A DNA stretch of 64,000 nucleotides, taken from the NCBI RefSeq assembly GCF_036345155.1, contig NZ_CP107772.1:2914001-2978000 (forward strand), written 5' to 3'. The translations under genes were made by a program, and so were the position numbers. Below the pieces are notes generated by a model. The model worked only from the letters and a program-made list of their open reading frames with translations. It was not told the origin of the DNA and did no database searches. The DNA is from Streptomyces sp. NBC_00582. Lineage in GTDB: Bacteria > Actinomycetota > Actinomycetes > Streptomycetales > Streptomycetaceae. Of this stretch, positions 16,140 through 24,189 are shown in pieces (position 1 is the first letter of the stretch; the number at the start of each line of letters is the position of its first letter).

Positions 16140-17006
16140 TCAGGTCCTGGAGCCCCCGTGTGTCATCCGGCTCCGGGCGATGTTGCGTTCCAGCAGGCGG
16201 GTCGACGTCTGGACACCCACTCCGTCGGTGCCGTTTCTCGGTTCGGGCAACCGGCCGTCGGTGCGGCGGAGTTCGCTGAGGGCCACGTGCATGGCCTCGT
16301 GGGCGGCGAAGAGGCAGGGGGTGCTGTAGATGGCGACGTCGACACCGAGGTCCGCGAGTTCCGCGAGGGAGAGGCGGGGGGACTTGCCGCCGGCGATCTG
16401 ATTGAACAGCAGGGGCTTGTCGCCGGCGACGGCGCGGATGCGGCGGATCCAGTCCACGCTGCGGACGCCGTCGACGAGGACCACGTCCGCGTCGGTGGCG
16501 GCGAGGGTCTCGGCGCGGTGCAGGATGTCGCGCTCGTCGGTGGCGTCGGTACGGGCGACGACGAGGAGGTCGCGGCGGGTGGCGAGGACCATCTCCAGCT
16601 TGGTGAGGTACTCGTCCAGGGGCAGTACCTGTTTGCCGTCGGCGTGGCCGCAGCGGCGGGGTCGTTTCTGGTCCTCCAGGACAACGCCGGAGGCGCCGAT
16701 GCGTTCGAGGCCGTCCACGACGTGGCAGGCGACCTCGGGATCGACGTAGCCGTCGTCGATGTCGACCAGGAGGTGGTGGCCGGGGAACGCTCCGCGCAGC
16801 CGCTGCACGAACGCCATCATGTCGGGCCAGGCGATGAAGCCGATGTCGGGCAGTCCGTAGTAGGAGGCCGCGAAGCCGAAGCCGGAGACGAACATCCCGT
16901 CGTAGTGCTGTGCCGCGATCGACGCCGAGTACATGTCGTACACGCCGATCAGCGGGGTCGTCCCGGGTGCGGCGATGCGCTCGCGCAGCTTGGTCCCGTA
17001 GGTCAA
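16140..17006 (-). CDS. Isocitrate lyase / PEP mutase superfamily protein (288 aa)
   Basis: A TIM-barrel enzyme of the superfamily that makes or breaks C-C or P-C bonds in alpha-keto acids (2-methylisocitrate lyase, PEP phosphonomutase, oxaloacetate hydrolase). Mg-binding and loop motifs are present as DIDDGY (82-87), EDQ (111-113) and RRCGH (117-121). The last is closer to the lyase KKCGH/KRCGH loop than to the EDKxxxKxNS loop of PEP mutase. The chosen start is TTG at 17006 because AGGAGG lies 9 nt upstream. Further upstream the frame stays open but only through a short tandem repeat. The reaction is uncertain; no phosphonate genes are near. Confidence 0.78.
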   Translation of the reverse strand: MTYGTKLRERIAAPGTTPLIGVYDMYSASIAAQHYDGMFVSGFGFAASYYGLPDIGFIAWPDMMAFVQRLRGAFPGHHLLVDIDDGYVDPEVACHVVDGLERIGASGVVLEDQKRPRRCGHADGKQVLPLDEYLTKLEMVLATRRDLLVVARTDATDERDILHRAETLAATDADVVLVDGVRSVDWIRRIRAVAGDKPLLFNQIAGGKSPRLSLAELADLGVDVAIYSTPCLFAAHEAMHVALSELRRTDGRLPEPRNGTDGVGVQTSTRLLERNIARSRMTHGGSRT

Positions 17007-17023
17007 CGTCCGGTTCCTCCTGA

Positions 17024-17082
17024 CCGTTCCTTCACCGAGCGGGCTGTTCCTCACCGAACAGGCCGTTCCTTCACCGATCAGG
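17024..17082. repeat. Three ~20-bp direct repeats in the leader of the PEP-mutase-like gene
   Basis: Three head-to-tail copies of about CCGTTCCTTCACCGANCAGG (the middle one lacks a base) sit directly upstream of the AGGAGG ribosome-binding site of the leftward gene, within its probable mRNA leader or promoter. Confidence 0.65.
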
Positions 17083-17164
17083 AGGATCGCCGCAGCGGCG
17101 GCGCGGACCGGCGCGCGCGGGGTGTCACTCACCCCGATGGCGGAAGCGGTTCACCGCAGAAACG

Positions 17165-17824
17165 TCACTGGGCGTCGCGTCCCACGCGGGCCGCCCAGGC
17201 GATGCCGCCCCGCAGATGGGCCAGGAAGTCGGGGTCGCGGTAGGCCTCGGAGGCGTGTCCGAGGGCGGTGTAGAAGACGCGGCCGGCGCCTTCCTCGCGG
17301 CACCACACGAGGGGGTGGTCGGCGCCCATCGCGCCGCCTTCGTACGAGGTCTCGTCGGCGCCGGCGAGGACGCGGACGCGTCCGCGGGGGTTGGTGCGGA
17401 AGTCGTACCACTCGTCGGTGAAGTCCCAGACGGTGGGCAGGTGCCGGGTGGCGGGGTGGTCGTGGTCCTCGATCACCGCCTTGCCGGGCTGGTGGGCGGG
17501 GTGGCGGTCGAAGCGGGCGCCGAGGAGGTCGCCGTAGTACGGCCAGTCGTACTCGGTGCAGGCCGCGGAGTGCACGCCGACGAAGCCGCCGCCCGCACCG
17601 ACGTATCCGGCGAGGCGTTCGCGCCCGGCGGGGGTGAGGACCTCGCCGCTGGTGGAGAGGAAGACCACGGCCGCGTATCCGTCGAGCGGGGCCTCCAGGG
17701 CCGCCGGGTCCTCGCTGTGGTCCACCGTGAAGCCGTCGAGGGCCCGTACGGCGGTGACGGCGTCCGGGATGGAGTCGTGGCGGTAGGCGGTGGTGCGGGT
17801 GTAGAGGAGCAGGCGGGCGGTCAT
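17165..17824 (-). CDS. ThuA-domain protein (219 aa)
   Basis: A class-I glutamine-amidotransferase-like fold of the ThuA (trehalose utilisation) family. Motifs include LLLYTRTTAYRHDSI at the N-terminus, GGGFVGVHSAACTEYDWPYY, the region HPATRHLP followed by WDFTDEWYDF, and GRVFYTALGHASEAY near the C-terminus. The role of ThuA proteins is unsettled; several act on sugars. The ATG at 17824 is used. Its promoter region is shared with the divergent VOC gene. Confidence 0.85.
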   Translation of the reverse strand: MTARLLLYTRTTAYRHDSIPDAVTAVRALDGFTVDHSEDPAALEAPLDGYAAVVFLSTSGEVLTPAGRERLAGYVGAGGGFVGVHSAACTEYDWPYYGDLLGARFDRHPAHQPGKAVIEDHDHPATRHLPTVWDFTDEWYDFRTNPRGRVRVLAGADETSYEGGAMGADHPLVWCREEGAGRVFYTALGHASEAYRDPDFLAHLRGGIAWAARVGRDAQ

Positions 17825-17924
17825 ACCGCCGAGCCTAGGGCCGGGGGCGGCCGGGGCCCAGGGAGATCGTCGAGCGAAACTTTCCGTGCTCCCGTCGGGG
17901 GCGGGGCGCGTACGCTCGGGCGGG

Positions 17925-18557
17925 ATGAACACCATTCCGGCACGTCTCGACCACATTGTCCTCGCGACCCCCGAACTGGCGGCGACGGTCGCGGAGTTCA
18001 CCCGGCGTACGGGGGTGGTGCCCGCGCCGGGCGGGGTGCATCTCGGGCACGGCACCCGCAACCATCTGGTGGGGCTGGGCGGGGGCGCCTATCTGGAGAT
18101 CCTCGGTCCCGACCCGGACCAGCCCGAACCGGTGGGTCCGCGGCCGTTCGGTGTGGACGGTCTCGCCGGGGCGCGGGTCCTGACCTGGGCGATCAGTCCT
18201 GTGGACCTGGACGGGACGGTCGCGGCCGCCCGTGCGGGGGGCTACGACCCGGGTGATGTGCGGGAGATGAGCCGTCGGCGGCCCGACGGCACGCTGCTGC
18301 GGTGGCGGCTGACCGACGGCGGCCGCCCGCATCCGTCCGGTCTGGTGCCGTTCCTCATCGACTGGGGTGCCGCGCCGCACCCGTCCGCGTCCGGGCTGCC
18401 GGTGACCCCGCTGCGGGAGCTGACCGCCACGGCGCCCGATCCCGGGGAGCTGCGCGCGGTGCTGTCCGTGCTCGGTACGGATCTGCGGGTCGGGGAGGGG
18501 CCTGCGGCGTTCTCCTGCACGCTGGACACCCCGAAGGGGCCGGTGACCTTCGGCTGA
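17925..18557 (+). CDS. VOC-superfamily (glyoxalase-like) protein (210 aa)
   Basis: The first module begins LDHIVLATPELAATVAEFTRRTG, the usual start of vicinal-oxygen-chelate folds, and NHLVGLGGGAYLEILGPDP follows. The second half is less conserved and matches glyoxalase-like domain proteins of actinobacteria. The substrate is not known. It is divergent from thuA and is followed 64 bp later by another VOC gene. Confidence 0.8.
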   Translation: MNTIPARLDHIVLATPELAATVAEFTRRTGVVPAPGGVHLGHGTRNHLVGLGGGAYLEILGPDPDQPEPVGPRPFGVDGLAGARVLTWAISPVDLDGTVAAARAGGYDPGDVREMSRRRPDGTLLRWRLTDGGRPHPSGLVPFLIDWGAAPHPSASGLPVTPLRELTATAPDPGELRAVLSVLGTDLRVGEGPAAFSCTLDTPKGPVTFG

Positions 18558-18621
18558 GGCGGAGCGGGGGGTGTCCGTTTCCTTCAAGACCGGCCGTGCC
18601 CGCGGTGCCTACGGTGGCCGT

Positions 18622-19020
18622 ATGAGTACACGATTCGATGCCGTAGGGCTGGTCGTCTCCGACATGGCCGCCTCCGTCGCCTTCTACCGCGGCCTGGGGT
18701 TCGCGTTCCCCGAAGGGGCCGAGCGGGAGCCGCACGCCGAGGCGGAGCTGCCGGGCGGGCTGCGGCTGCTGCTGGACACCGAGGAGACCGTGCGTTCCTT
18801 CCATCCGGGCTGGCGTGCGCCGTCCGGGGGCGGCCGGGCCTCGCTCGCGCTGCGCTGTGACGGGCCGGCCGAGGTGGACGCGGTGTACGAGGCGCTGGTG
18901 GGTGCGGGACATCATGGCGAGCTGAAGCCGTGGGACGCGTTCTGGGGGCAGCGGTACGCCGTGGTGCACGATCCGGACGGCAACGGCGTCGACCTGTTCG
19001 CGCCGCTAGGCCGTGTCTGA
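18622..19020 (+). CDS. Small VOC-superfamily protein whose 3' end was rewritten by a MITE (132 aa)
   Basis: A single glyoxalase/bleomycin-resistance-type domain: FDAVGLVVSDMAASVAFYRGLGF at the start, HDPDGNGVDLFAPL at the end. The last codons (CTA GGC CGT GTC TGA) run into the left terminal repeat of the insertion element, so the C-terminus is now L-G-R-V. Joining the sequence on either side of both insertions at CTAG restores CTA GCG CGA CAG TAG, an original end L-A-R-Q. The change is outside the fold and probably harmless. Confidence 0.85.
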   Translation: MSTRFDAVGLVVSDMAASVAFYRGLGFAFPEGAEREPHAEAELPGGLRLLLDTEETVRSFHPGWRAPSGGGRASLALRCDGPAEVDAVYEALVGAGHHGELKPWDAFWGQRYAVVHDPDGNGVDLFAPLGRV

Positions 19021-19180
19021 CAATTCCCGTCGTCGCCCGGAGGGCGGCCTGGCGGCGTCAGGTGCGTGCTCTCGGCGTGCCGGGCGTAGACCCTCGTACT
19101 GGGCGTACTCGGGTCTGCGCCCGGTGCGCCGAGAGTGCGTGCATGGCGTCGCGAGGCAGACGGGAATTGTCAGACACGGC
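19010..19180. mobile_element. 171-bp MITE-like element with 22-bp perfect TIRs and CTAG target duplication
   Basis: The terminal inverted repeats are 19010-19031 and 19159-19180, exact reverse complements starting GCCGTGTCTGACAATTCCC. They are flanked by CTAG at 19006-19009 and 19181-19184. The interior is also largely self-complementary (CTCTCGGCG... at 19069-19093 against ...CGCCGAGAG at 19111-19134), so the whole element can fold into one long hairpin. No coding sequence of use is inside. A 4-bp CTAG duplication is seen with IS5-family transposases, the likely mobilising partner, but the family is inferred. Confidence 0.85.
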
Positions 19181-20137
19181 CTAGCTGTATTGACCCGCAG
19201 GGTTGTTGACTCGGGTGATGGGTGGCTGGCCTCCGAGTGCGGTGTGGCAGCGATGGTAGTTGTAGGTGTGGAGGAAGTCGGCCAGGGCTGCGGTGCGTTC
19301 GTCGTTGCTGGTGAAAGGCCGCAGGTAGGCCCACTCGTCGAGCAGGGTGCGGTTGAAGCGTTCGACCTTGCCGTTGGTCTGCGGGCGGTAGGCGCGAGTC
19401 AGCTTGCCGGTCGCGCCGATCTCGATGAGCACCTGCTTCCAGGCCAGGCCCTTGCGGTAGGCCCAGGCGTTGTCGGTGAGCACGCGTTCGATGCGGGTGA
19501 TGCCGTGGGCGTGGAAGAAGGCGGCCGCGCGGGTGAGGAAGCCGGCGCAGGTGGCGACTTTCTCGTCGCGGTGGATCTCGCTGTAGGCGAGGCGGCTGTG
19601 GTCGTCGATGGCTGAGTGGACGTAGTCGAAGCCCACGCTGCTGCGGCGGGCGCGGCCGGCCTGGCGGCCCAGGACCTTGTGGCCGCCGCCGTCGGGGATG
19701 CGGCCGAGTTTCTTGACGTCGACGTGGATGAGTTCGCCGGGTCGGTCGCGTTCGTAGCGGCGGATGACCTGGCCGGTGGGCCGGTCGAGGAAGGCAAGCC
19801 GGTTCAGGCCGTGGCGGACCAGGATGCGGTGCACGGTCGAGGCGGGCAGTCCCAGGACGGGGCCGAGGCGGGCGGGGCCGAGTTTGCGGTCCTGGCGCAG
19901 CCGGCACACCCGGGCCTCCACGGCTGCCGCCGTGCGGTGGGGTGTCGTCAGTGGACGGCTGGGGCGGTCGTGCAGCCCCTGTTCGCCCTCCGCTTGCCAG
20001 CGGCGCATCCACTTGTGGGCCGTGACACGTGAGATGCCCATCTCGGCCGCGACATGCGCGACGGGGCGGCCCGAACGGACACGCTCGACGAGCAGCCGCC
20101 TGCCGTGAACGGTCAGCCGGGCATTACGGTGGGACAC
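19181..20137 (-). CDS. IS481-family transposase (318 aa)
   Basis: An N-terminal helix-turn-helix (GRPVAHVAAEMGISRVTAHKW) is followed by an rve-type integrase core. The acidic triad is Asp in DYVHSAIDDHSRLAY, Asp in VLTDNAWAYR and Glu in RPQTNGKVERFN. The GTG at 20137 is chosen because GGAGG lies 5 nt upstream. The reading frame passes through the left end of the element: the last codon and the TAG stop come from the flanking CCTAGC target sequence. The frame is intact, so the element may be active. Confidence 0.93.
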   Translation of the reverse strand: MSHRNARLTVHGRRLLVERVRSGRPVAHVAAEMGISRVTAHKWMRRWQAEGEQGLHDRPSRPLTTPHRTAAAVEARVCRLRQDRKLGPARLGPVLGLPASTVHRILVRHGLNRLAFLDRPTGQVIRRYERDRPGELIHVDVKKLGRIPDGGGHKVLGRQAGRARRSSVGFDYVHSAIDDHSRLAYSEIHRDEKVATCAGFLTRAAAFFHAHGITRIERVLTDNAWAYRKGLAWKQVLIEIGATGKLTRAYRPQTNGKVERFNRTLLDEWAYLRPFTSNDERTAALADFLHTYNYHRCHTALGGQPPITRVNNPAGQYS

Positions 20138-20237
20138 GAAGACCTCCGTGCGGTGTGTTCTTAGACAGCTCCACCACATCGGAGGTCTTCGCCATGTTCA
20201 AGACCCGCCAGTGTCAACAACGCTCGTGATCAATACA
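19186..20237. mobile_element. Complete IS481-family insertion sequence (1,052 bp)
   Basis: The ends are TGTATTGA-N8-GTTGTTGAC (left, 19186-19210) and its inverted counterpart (right, 20213-20237), about 20 of 25 bases matching. Direct repeats CCTAGC flank the element at 19180-19185 and 20238-20243. The target contains the CTAG at the right edge of the MITE-like element, so this IS arrived second. It separates two genes that originally overlapped tail to tail. Confidence 0.9.
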
Positions 20238-20238
20238 C

Positions 20239-20916
20239 CTAGCGCGACAGTAGGTCGCTCAGTGTGGTGCCGGTGAACTCGCGTACGTCTCGGGCGAGAT
20301 GGGCCTGGTCGGCGTAACCGGCGCGGGCCGCCGTGTCCGCGTACGGCACTCCGGCGCGGGCGAGGTCGAGGGCGCGCCGCAGTCGCAGGATCCGGCCGAG
20401 GGTCTTCGGGCCGTAGCCGAAGGCGGCGAGGGAGTGTCGGTGCAGCCGGCGGGCGCCGAGGCCGAGGGCGTCGGCCGTCGCGGCGACGGAGTGGCCCTCG
20501 GCGAGCGCGGTGACCAGCCGGCGCAGTGCGGGGTCGGGCGGGGTGGCCCGTTCCAGGGCCAGCTCCTCCAGTGCGGTGGCCGGGTCGGGGGCCGCGGCGA
20601 CGCGCGCGGTCAGGCGCCGTACGCGGGCCGCCGGCCACAGATCGGCGAGGTCCACGCGGCGGTCGCGCAGAGTGTGGGCGGGGACGCCGAGCAGGGCGGG
20701 CGCGGTGCCGGGGTAGAGGCGGACGCCGGCCCAGGTGGTGGGCGGGCCGTCGGGGAGGTGGGCGTGGGTGTCGGGGCCGGCGACGAGCAGGCGGCCGTCG
20801 TTCCACAGCAGGTCCATGCAGCCGTCGGGCAGCACGGGGCGGGCGTCGGCTCCGGGGACGGGTGCGTTCGTCCAGAGGACCGCGCCGGCCAGCCGGGAGG
20901 GCCGTTCCTGGTACAC
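20239..20916 (-). CDS. AraC-family transcriptional regulator (225 aa)
   Basis: The C-terminal AraC DNA-binding domain has two helix-turn-helix units ([20 protein letters not shown] and [20 protein letters not shown]), ending [14 protein letters not shown]. The N-terminal half ([23 protein letters not shown]) is the DUF6597-like sensor part seen in many actinobacterial members. Its TAG stop lies in the CTAG target of the two insertions and remains intact. It was convergent with, and overlapped, the small VOC gene before the insertions. The targets are unknown. Confidence 0.86.
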   Translation of the reverse strand: MYQERPSRLAGAVLWTNAPVPGADARPVLPDGCMDLLWNDGRLLVAGPDTHAHLPDGPPTTWAGVRLYPGTAPALLGVPAHTLRDRRVDLADLWPAARVRRLTARVAAAPDPATALEELALERATPPDPALRRLVTALAEGHSVAATADALGLGARRLHRHSLAAFGYGPKTLGRILRLRRALDLARAGVPYADTAARAGYADQAHLARDVREFTGTTLSDLLSR

Positions 20917-20965
20917 GTGGCCAGGCTACGCCGCCCGCTCGTGGGGGCCGAGGGTCACGGGGCGT

Positions 20966-22153
20966 TCACGTGCCGTTTTCGTTTTCGCGTGGCTCCTCGC
21001 CGTTCGTCCCGGTCGTGCCGTTGGGCTTGGGGGAGGTCTTGGCGTGGGTGCGCAGGCGGGCGGTGACGTCGTCGGGGGGCAGGAAGCGGGACCAGCGTTC
21101 GGGGAACTCGGAGGGCATGTCGGGGTCGTCGGGGTCGTCGTCGTGGGTGCGGGCGGCGGTCATCCGGGCGACGTACTCGGCGGCCTCCTCCTCGCGCAGG
21201 CGTTCGTTGGCGGCGCGGGCGGCGGCGGTCGCGGCGGCGGGCCAGACACGGTCGATGGCGGCGTTGACGGCGGCGCCGACGAGGACGGCGAACGCGGACA
21301 CACCGATCCACAGCAGGACGGCGACGGCGGCGGCGAGGGAGCCGTAGATGGTGGCGCCCTCGATGGTGTGGGTGAGGTAGATGCGCAGCAGGAAGCTGCC
21401 GAGGACCCACATGGCGAGGGCGACGAGCGCACCGGGGACGTCCTCGATCCACGGGGAGCGCACGGGCACGGACACGTGGTAGAGGGTGGTCAGGAAGGCG
21501 ACGGACAGGACGATCACGACGGGCCAGTACAGGACCTGGACGACGGTGGTCGACCAGGGCACGATCCGGACGACGGCGTCGGGTCCGGCGACCATGAGGG
21601 GCAGGGCGACGGAGCCGATCAGCAGGGCGGCGATGAACAGCAGGAACGCCACGAGCCGGGTCTTGACGATGCCGCGGACGCCGTCGAGGCCGTACATGAC
21701 GGTGATGGTGTCGATGAAGACGTTGACGGCGCGGGATCCCGACCACAGGGCGAACAGGAAGCCGATGGAGATGACGTCGGGGCGGCCGCCCTTCATGACG
21801 TCGTCGAGGATGGGCTGGGCGATCTGGGCGACGCCCTTGTCGGACAGGACCGTGCGGGAGGCTTCGAGGATGTTGTTCTCGAGGCTGCTGATCGAGTCGG
21901 TGCCGGTCCAGTCGTCGACGTAGCCGAGCAGGCCGATGAGGCTGAGCAGCAGGGGCGGCACGGACAGCAGGGTGAAGAACGCGGCCTCGGCGGCGAGACC
22001 GAGGATGCGGTACTCGATGCAGGAGTTGACGGTGTCCTTCAACAGCAGCCAGGCGGTCCGGCGCTTGGAGACGTTCCGGTAGAGGGCACGCGCCCGGTGG
22101 AGGCGTCCCGTGGGGCCTCCGGGTTGCTCGGGTGAATGTCTCGCTGGCTGCAC
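20966..22153 (-). CDS. YihY/BrkB-family inner-membrane protein (395 aa)
   Basis: About six membrane segments characteristic of the YihY/virulence-factor BrkB family (AAFFTLLSVPPLLLSLIGLLGY, GFLFALWSGSRAVNVFIDTITVMYG, LVAFLLFIAALLIGSVALPL, IYGSLAAAVAVLLWIGVSAFAVLVGAAVNAA). A hydrophilic C-terminal tail of about 90 residues, rich in Asp/Pro/Thr, is cytoplasmic. The family has no agreed function; the old label ribonuclease BN is not valid. The GTG at 22153 starts the gene, divergent from aidB. Confidence 0.87.
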   Translation of the reverse strand: MQPARHSPEQPGGPTGRLHRARALYRNVSKRRTAWLLLKDTVNSCIEYRILGLAAEAAFFTLLSVPPLLLSLIGLLGYVDDWTGTDSISSLENNILEASRTVLSDKGVAQIAQPILDDVMKGGRPDVISIGFLFALWSGSRAVNVFIDTITVMYGLDGVRGIVKTRLVAFLLFIAALLIGSVALPLMVAGPDAVVRIVPWSTTVVQVLYWPVVIVLSVAFLTTLYHVSVPVRSPWIEDVPGALVALAMWVLGSFLLRIYLTHTIEGATIYGSLAAAVAVLLWIGVSAFAVLVGAAVNAAIDRVWPAAATAAARAANERLREEEAAEYVARMTAARTHDDDPDDPDMPSEFPERWSRFLPPDDVTARLRTHAKTSPKPNGTTGTNGEEPRENENGT

Positions 22154-22277
22154 GCCCTAAAGGTATCCGCCGTTCGGGGCCGCACTCACCTCCGGCAAGG
22201 CCTCGTCGCCCGGTCGGGGAGCGGCGCGCGGGGCCTCGGGTCGTCATGGGGGGCGTACTCGGGGGTAGGTTCGCGGT

Positions 22278-23912
22278 ATGGCAGGCAGCACGCACACCGT
22301 GACCAATCAGCCGCCCGAGCTGAGCGGGTACGACGTCTACGGCGACGACCGCGCCCTGGTGTCCGCCGTGGAACGGCATCTGGATCCGGCGCTGGCGCAG
22401 GAGGCGCGCGGCGAGCTGTCCGCGCTGGGGCGGGCCGCGGGGTCGGCGCAGGTGCGGGAGTGGGGGGTGCAGGCGAACGGGCATCCGCCGACGCTGCGCA
22501 CGCACGACCGGTTCGGGCACCGGGTGGACGAGGTGGACTTCCATCCGGCGTGGCACCGGCTGCTCGGCAAGGGGGTCAGCGCCGGGTTGACGGCGGCGTG
22601 GGCGCGGCCGGGCGGGCATGTGCGGCGGGCGGCGGCGTTCGTGGTGTGGACGCAGGTCGAGGCGGGCACCTGCTGTCCGCTGTCGATGACGCACGCGGCG
22701 GTGCCGGCGCTGCGGGTGGACGCGGAGCTGGCGGCCGAGTGGGAGCCGCGGCTGACGTCCACGCTGTACGACCGTGAGATGCGGCCGGCGCGCCTGAAGG
22801 CGGGGGCGCTGTTCGGGATGGCGATGACGGAGAAGCAGGGCGGCAGCGACGTACGGGCGAACACGACCCGGGCGGTTGCGCTGGCGGAGTCGGGGGCGTA
22901 CGCGCTGACGGGGCACAAGTGGTTCTGTTCGGCGCCGATGTCGGACGCGTTCCTGGTGCTGGCGCAGGCTCCGGGGGGTCTGACGTGTTTCGTGGTGCCG
23001 CGGGTGCTGGAGGACGGGGAGCGCAATGTGTTCCGGTTGCAGCGGCTGAAGGACAAGCTGGGCAACCGGTCGAACGCGTCGGCGGAGGTGGAGTTCGACG
23101 GGACGTGGGCGCGCCGGGTCGGGGAGGAGGGGCGGGGGGTGCGCACGATCATCGACATGGTGGCGGCGACCCGGGTGGACTGTGTGCTGGGGTCGGCGGG
23201 GCTGATGCGGCAGGCGGTGACGCAGGCGGTGCATCACTGCACCTACCGTGAGGCGTTCGGGGGGCGGCTCGTCGACAAGCCGTTGATGCGCAATGTGCTG
23301 GCGGATCTGGCGGTGGAGTCGGAGGCGGCGACGGCGCTGGGGCTGCGGTTGGCGGCGGCCTACGACGACGGGGGTGAGCAGGAGCGGGCGTTTCTGCGGA
23401 TCGCGGTGCCGGCGGCGAAGTACTGGGTGACCAAGCGCTGTGCGCCGCTGGTGGTGGAGGCGGCGGAGTGTCTGGGCGGCAACGGGTATGTGGAGGAGTC
23501 GGGGATGCCGCGGCTGGTGCGGGAGTCGCCGCTGAACTCGGTGTGGGAGGGCGCGGGCAATGTGCAGGCGCTCGATGTGCTGCGGGCGTTGCGGCGGGAG
23601 CCGGGGGCGCTGGACGCGTATCTGCGGGAGGTGGCCCTGGCGCGCGGGGCGGATCACCGGCTGGACGGGGCGATCAAGGGGCTGCTGACGGAGTTGGCCG
23701 ATCTGCAGGGGGTGGAGGCGCGGGCGCGGCGGCTGGCGGAGCGGTTCGCGCTGGTGCTCCAGGGGGCGCTGCTCGTACGGTTCGCGCCGTCGGAGGTGGC
23801 GGACGCGTTCTGTGCGTCGCGGCTCGGCGGGGACGGGGGTGCGGCGTTCGGGACGCTGCCGCACGGGCTGCCCCTGGCGGCCGTGGTGGAGCGGGCCGCT
23901 GTGGGGGTCTGA
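22278..23912 (+). CDS. aidB: AidB-like acyl-CoA dehydrogenase (544 aa)
   Basis: The length matches E. coli AidB (541 aa), an FAD flavoprotein induced by alkylating agents whose exact catalytic role is unsettled. Signatures are TQVEAGTCCPLSMTHAAVPAL, GMAMTEKQGGSDVRANTT (flavin-binding region), GHKWFCSAPMSDAFLVLAQ and ECLGGNGYVEESGMPRLVRE. Short tail helices specific to AidB follow. It starts at an ATG 124 bp from the divergent yihY-like gene and is followed by a strong terminator, so it is a single-gene unit. Confidence 0.88.
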   Translation: MAGSTHTVTNQPPELSGYDVYGDDRALVSAVERHLDPALAQEARGELSALGRAAGSAQVREWGVQANGHPPTLRTHDRFGHRVDEVDFHPAWHRLLGKGVSAGLTAAWARPGGHVRRAAAFVVWTQVEAGTCCPLSMTHAAVPALRVDAELAAEWEPRLTSTLYDREMRPARLKAGALFGMAMTEKQGGSDVRANTTRAVALAESGAYALTGHKWFCSAPMSDAFLVLAQAPGGLTCFVVPRVLEDGERNVFRLQRLKDKLGNRSNASAEVEFDGTWARRVGEEGRGVRTIIDMVAATRVDCVLGSAGLMRQAVTQAVHHCTYREAFGGRLVDKPLMRNVLADLAVESEAATALGLRLAAAYDDGGEQERAFLRIAVPAAKYWVTKRCAPLVVEAAECLGGNGYVEESGMPRLVRESPLNSVWEGAGNVQALDVLRALRREPGALDAYLREVALARGADHRLDGAIKGLLTELADLQGVEARARRLAERFALVLQGALLVRFAPSEVADAFCASRLGGDGGAAFGTLPHGLPLAAVVERAAVGV

Positions 23913-23927
23913 CCTGGGTGGACAGGT

Positions 23928-23965
23928 GCGGGGGTGGTGCTGCGCCGACACGGCACCACCCCCGC
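23928..23965 (+). terminator. Terminator after aidB
   Basis: A 13-bp perfect stem, GCGGGGGTGGTGC (23928-23940) with its complement (23953-23965), 12-nt loop, 15 bp after the aidB stop. There is no long T-tract, as is common in high-GC actinobacteria. Confidence 0.75.
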
Positions 23966-24045
23966 GGCTTTGGCCCTGCGAGGCCAGAATCGCCGCTCGG
24001 GACGACGTGGCTCAAGTTTCGGACACGGTGTGGACGTTCACCAGG

Positions 24046-24063
24046 GTTGCAAGGGGTTGCAAC
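24046..24063. promoter_or_regulatory. Inverted repeat GTTGCAA-N4-TTGCAAC upstream of the GAF regulator
   Basis: A perfect 7-4-7 dyad, rich in A/T compared with its surroundings, 126 bp before the regulator start. It is a good candidate operator, probably for autoregulation. Confidence 0.5.
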
Positions 24064-24189
24064 GTGTCGGTGGTTGTGACCGGAGTGCACCCGTCCGGCC
24101 GGGGTGGAGGGCAAGATGGGGGCCTTCGGCACGACTGGAAACAGTCGGTGCGGGAAACCGTTCTCTCCGTGTCCTCCCGGGAGGCTCCT

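Noticed and set aside
16402..17243. Plus-strand frames opposite the PEP-mutase-like gene
   Set aside because: Composition typical of antisense frames; the minus-strand protein has conserved catalytic motifs.
19013..19615. Plus-strand frame covering the MITE-like element and the IS end
   Set aside because: It has no recognisable family, crosses two element boundaries and is opposite the transposase.
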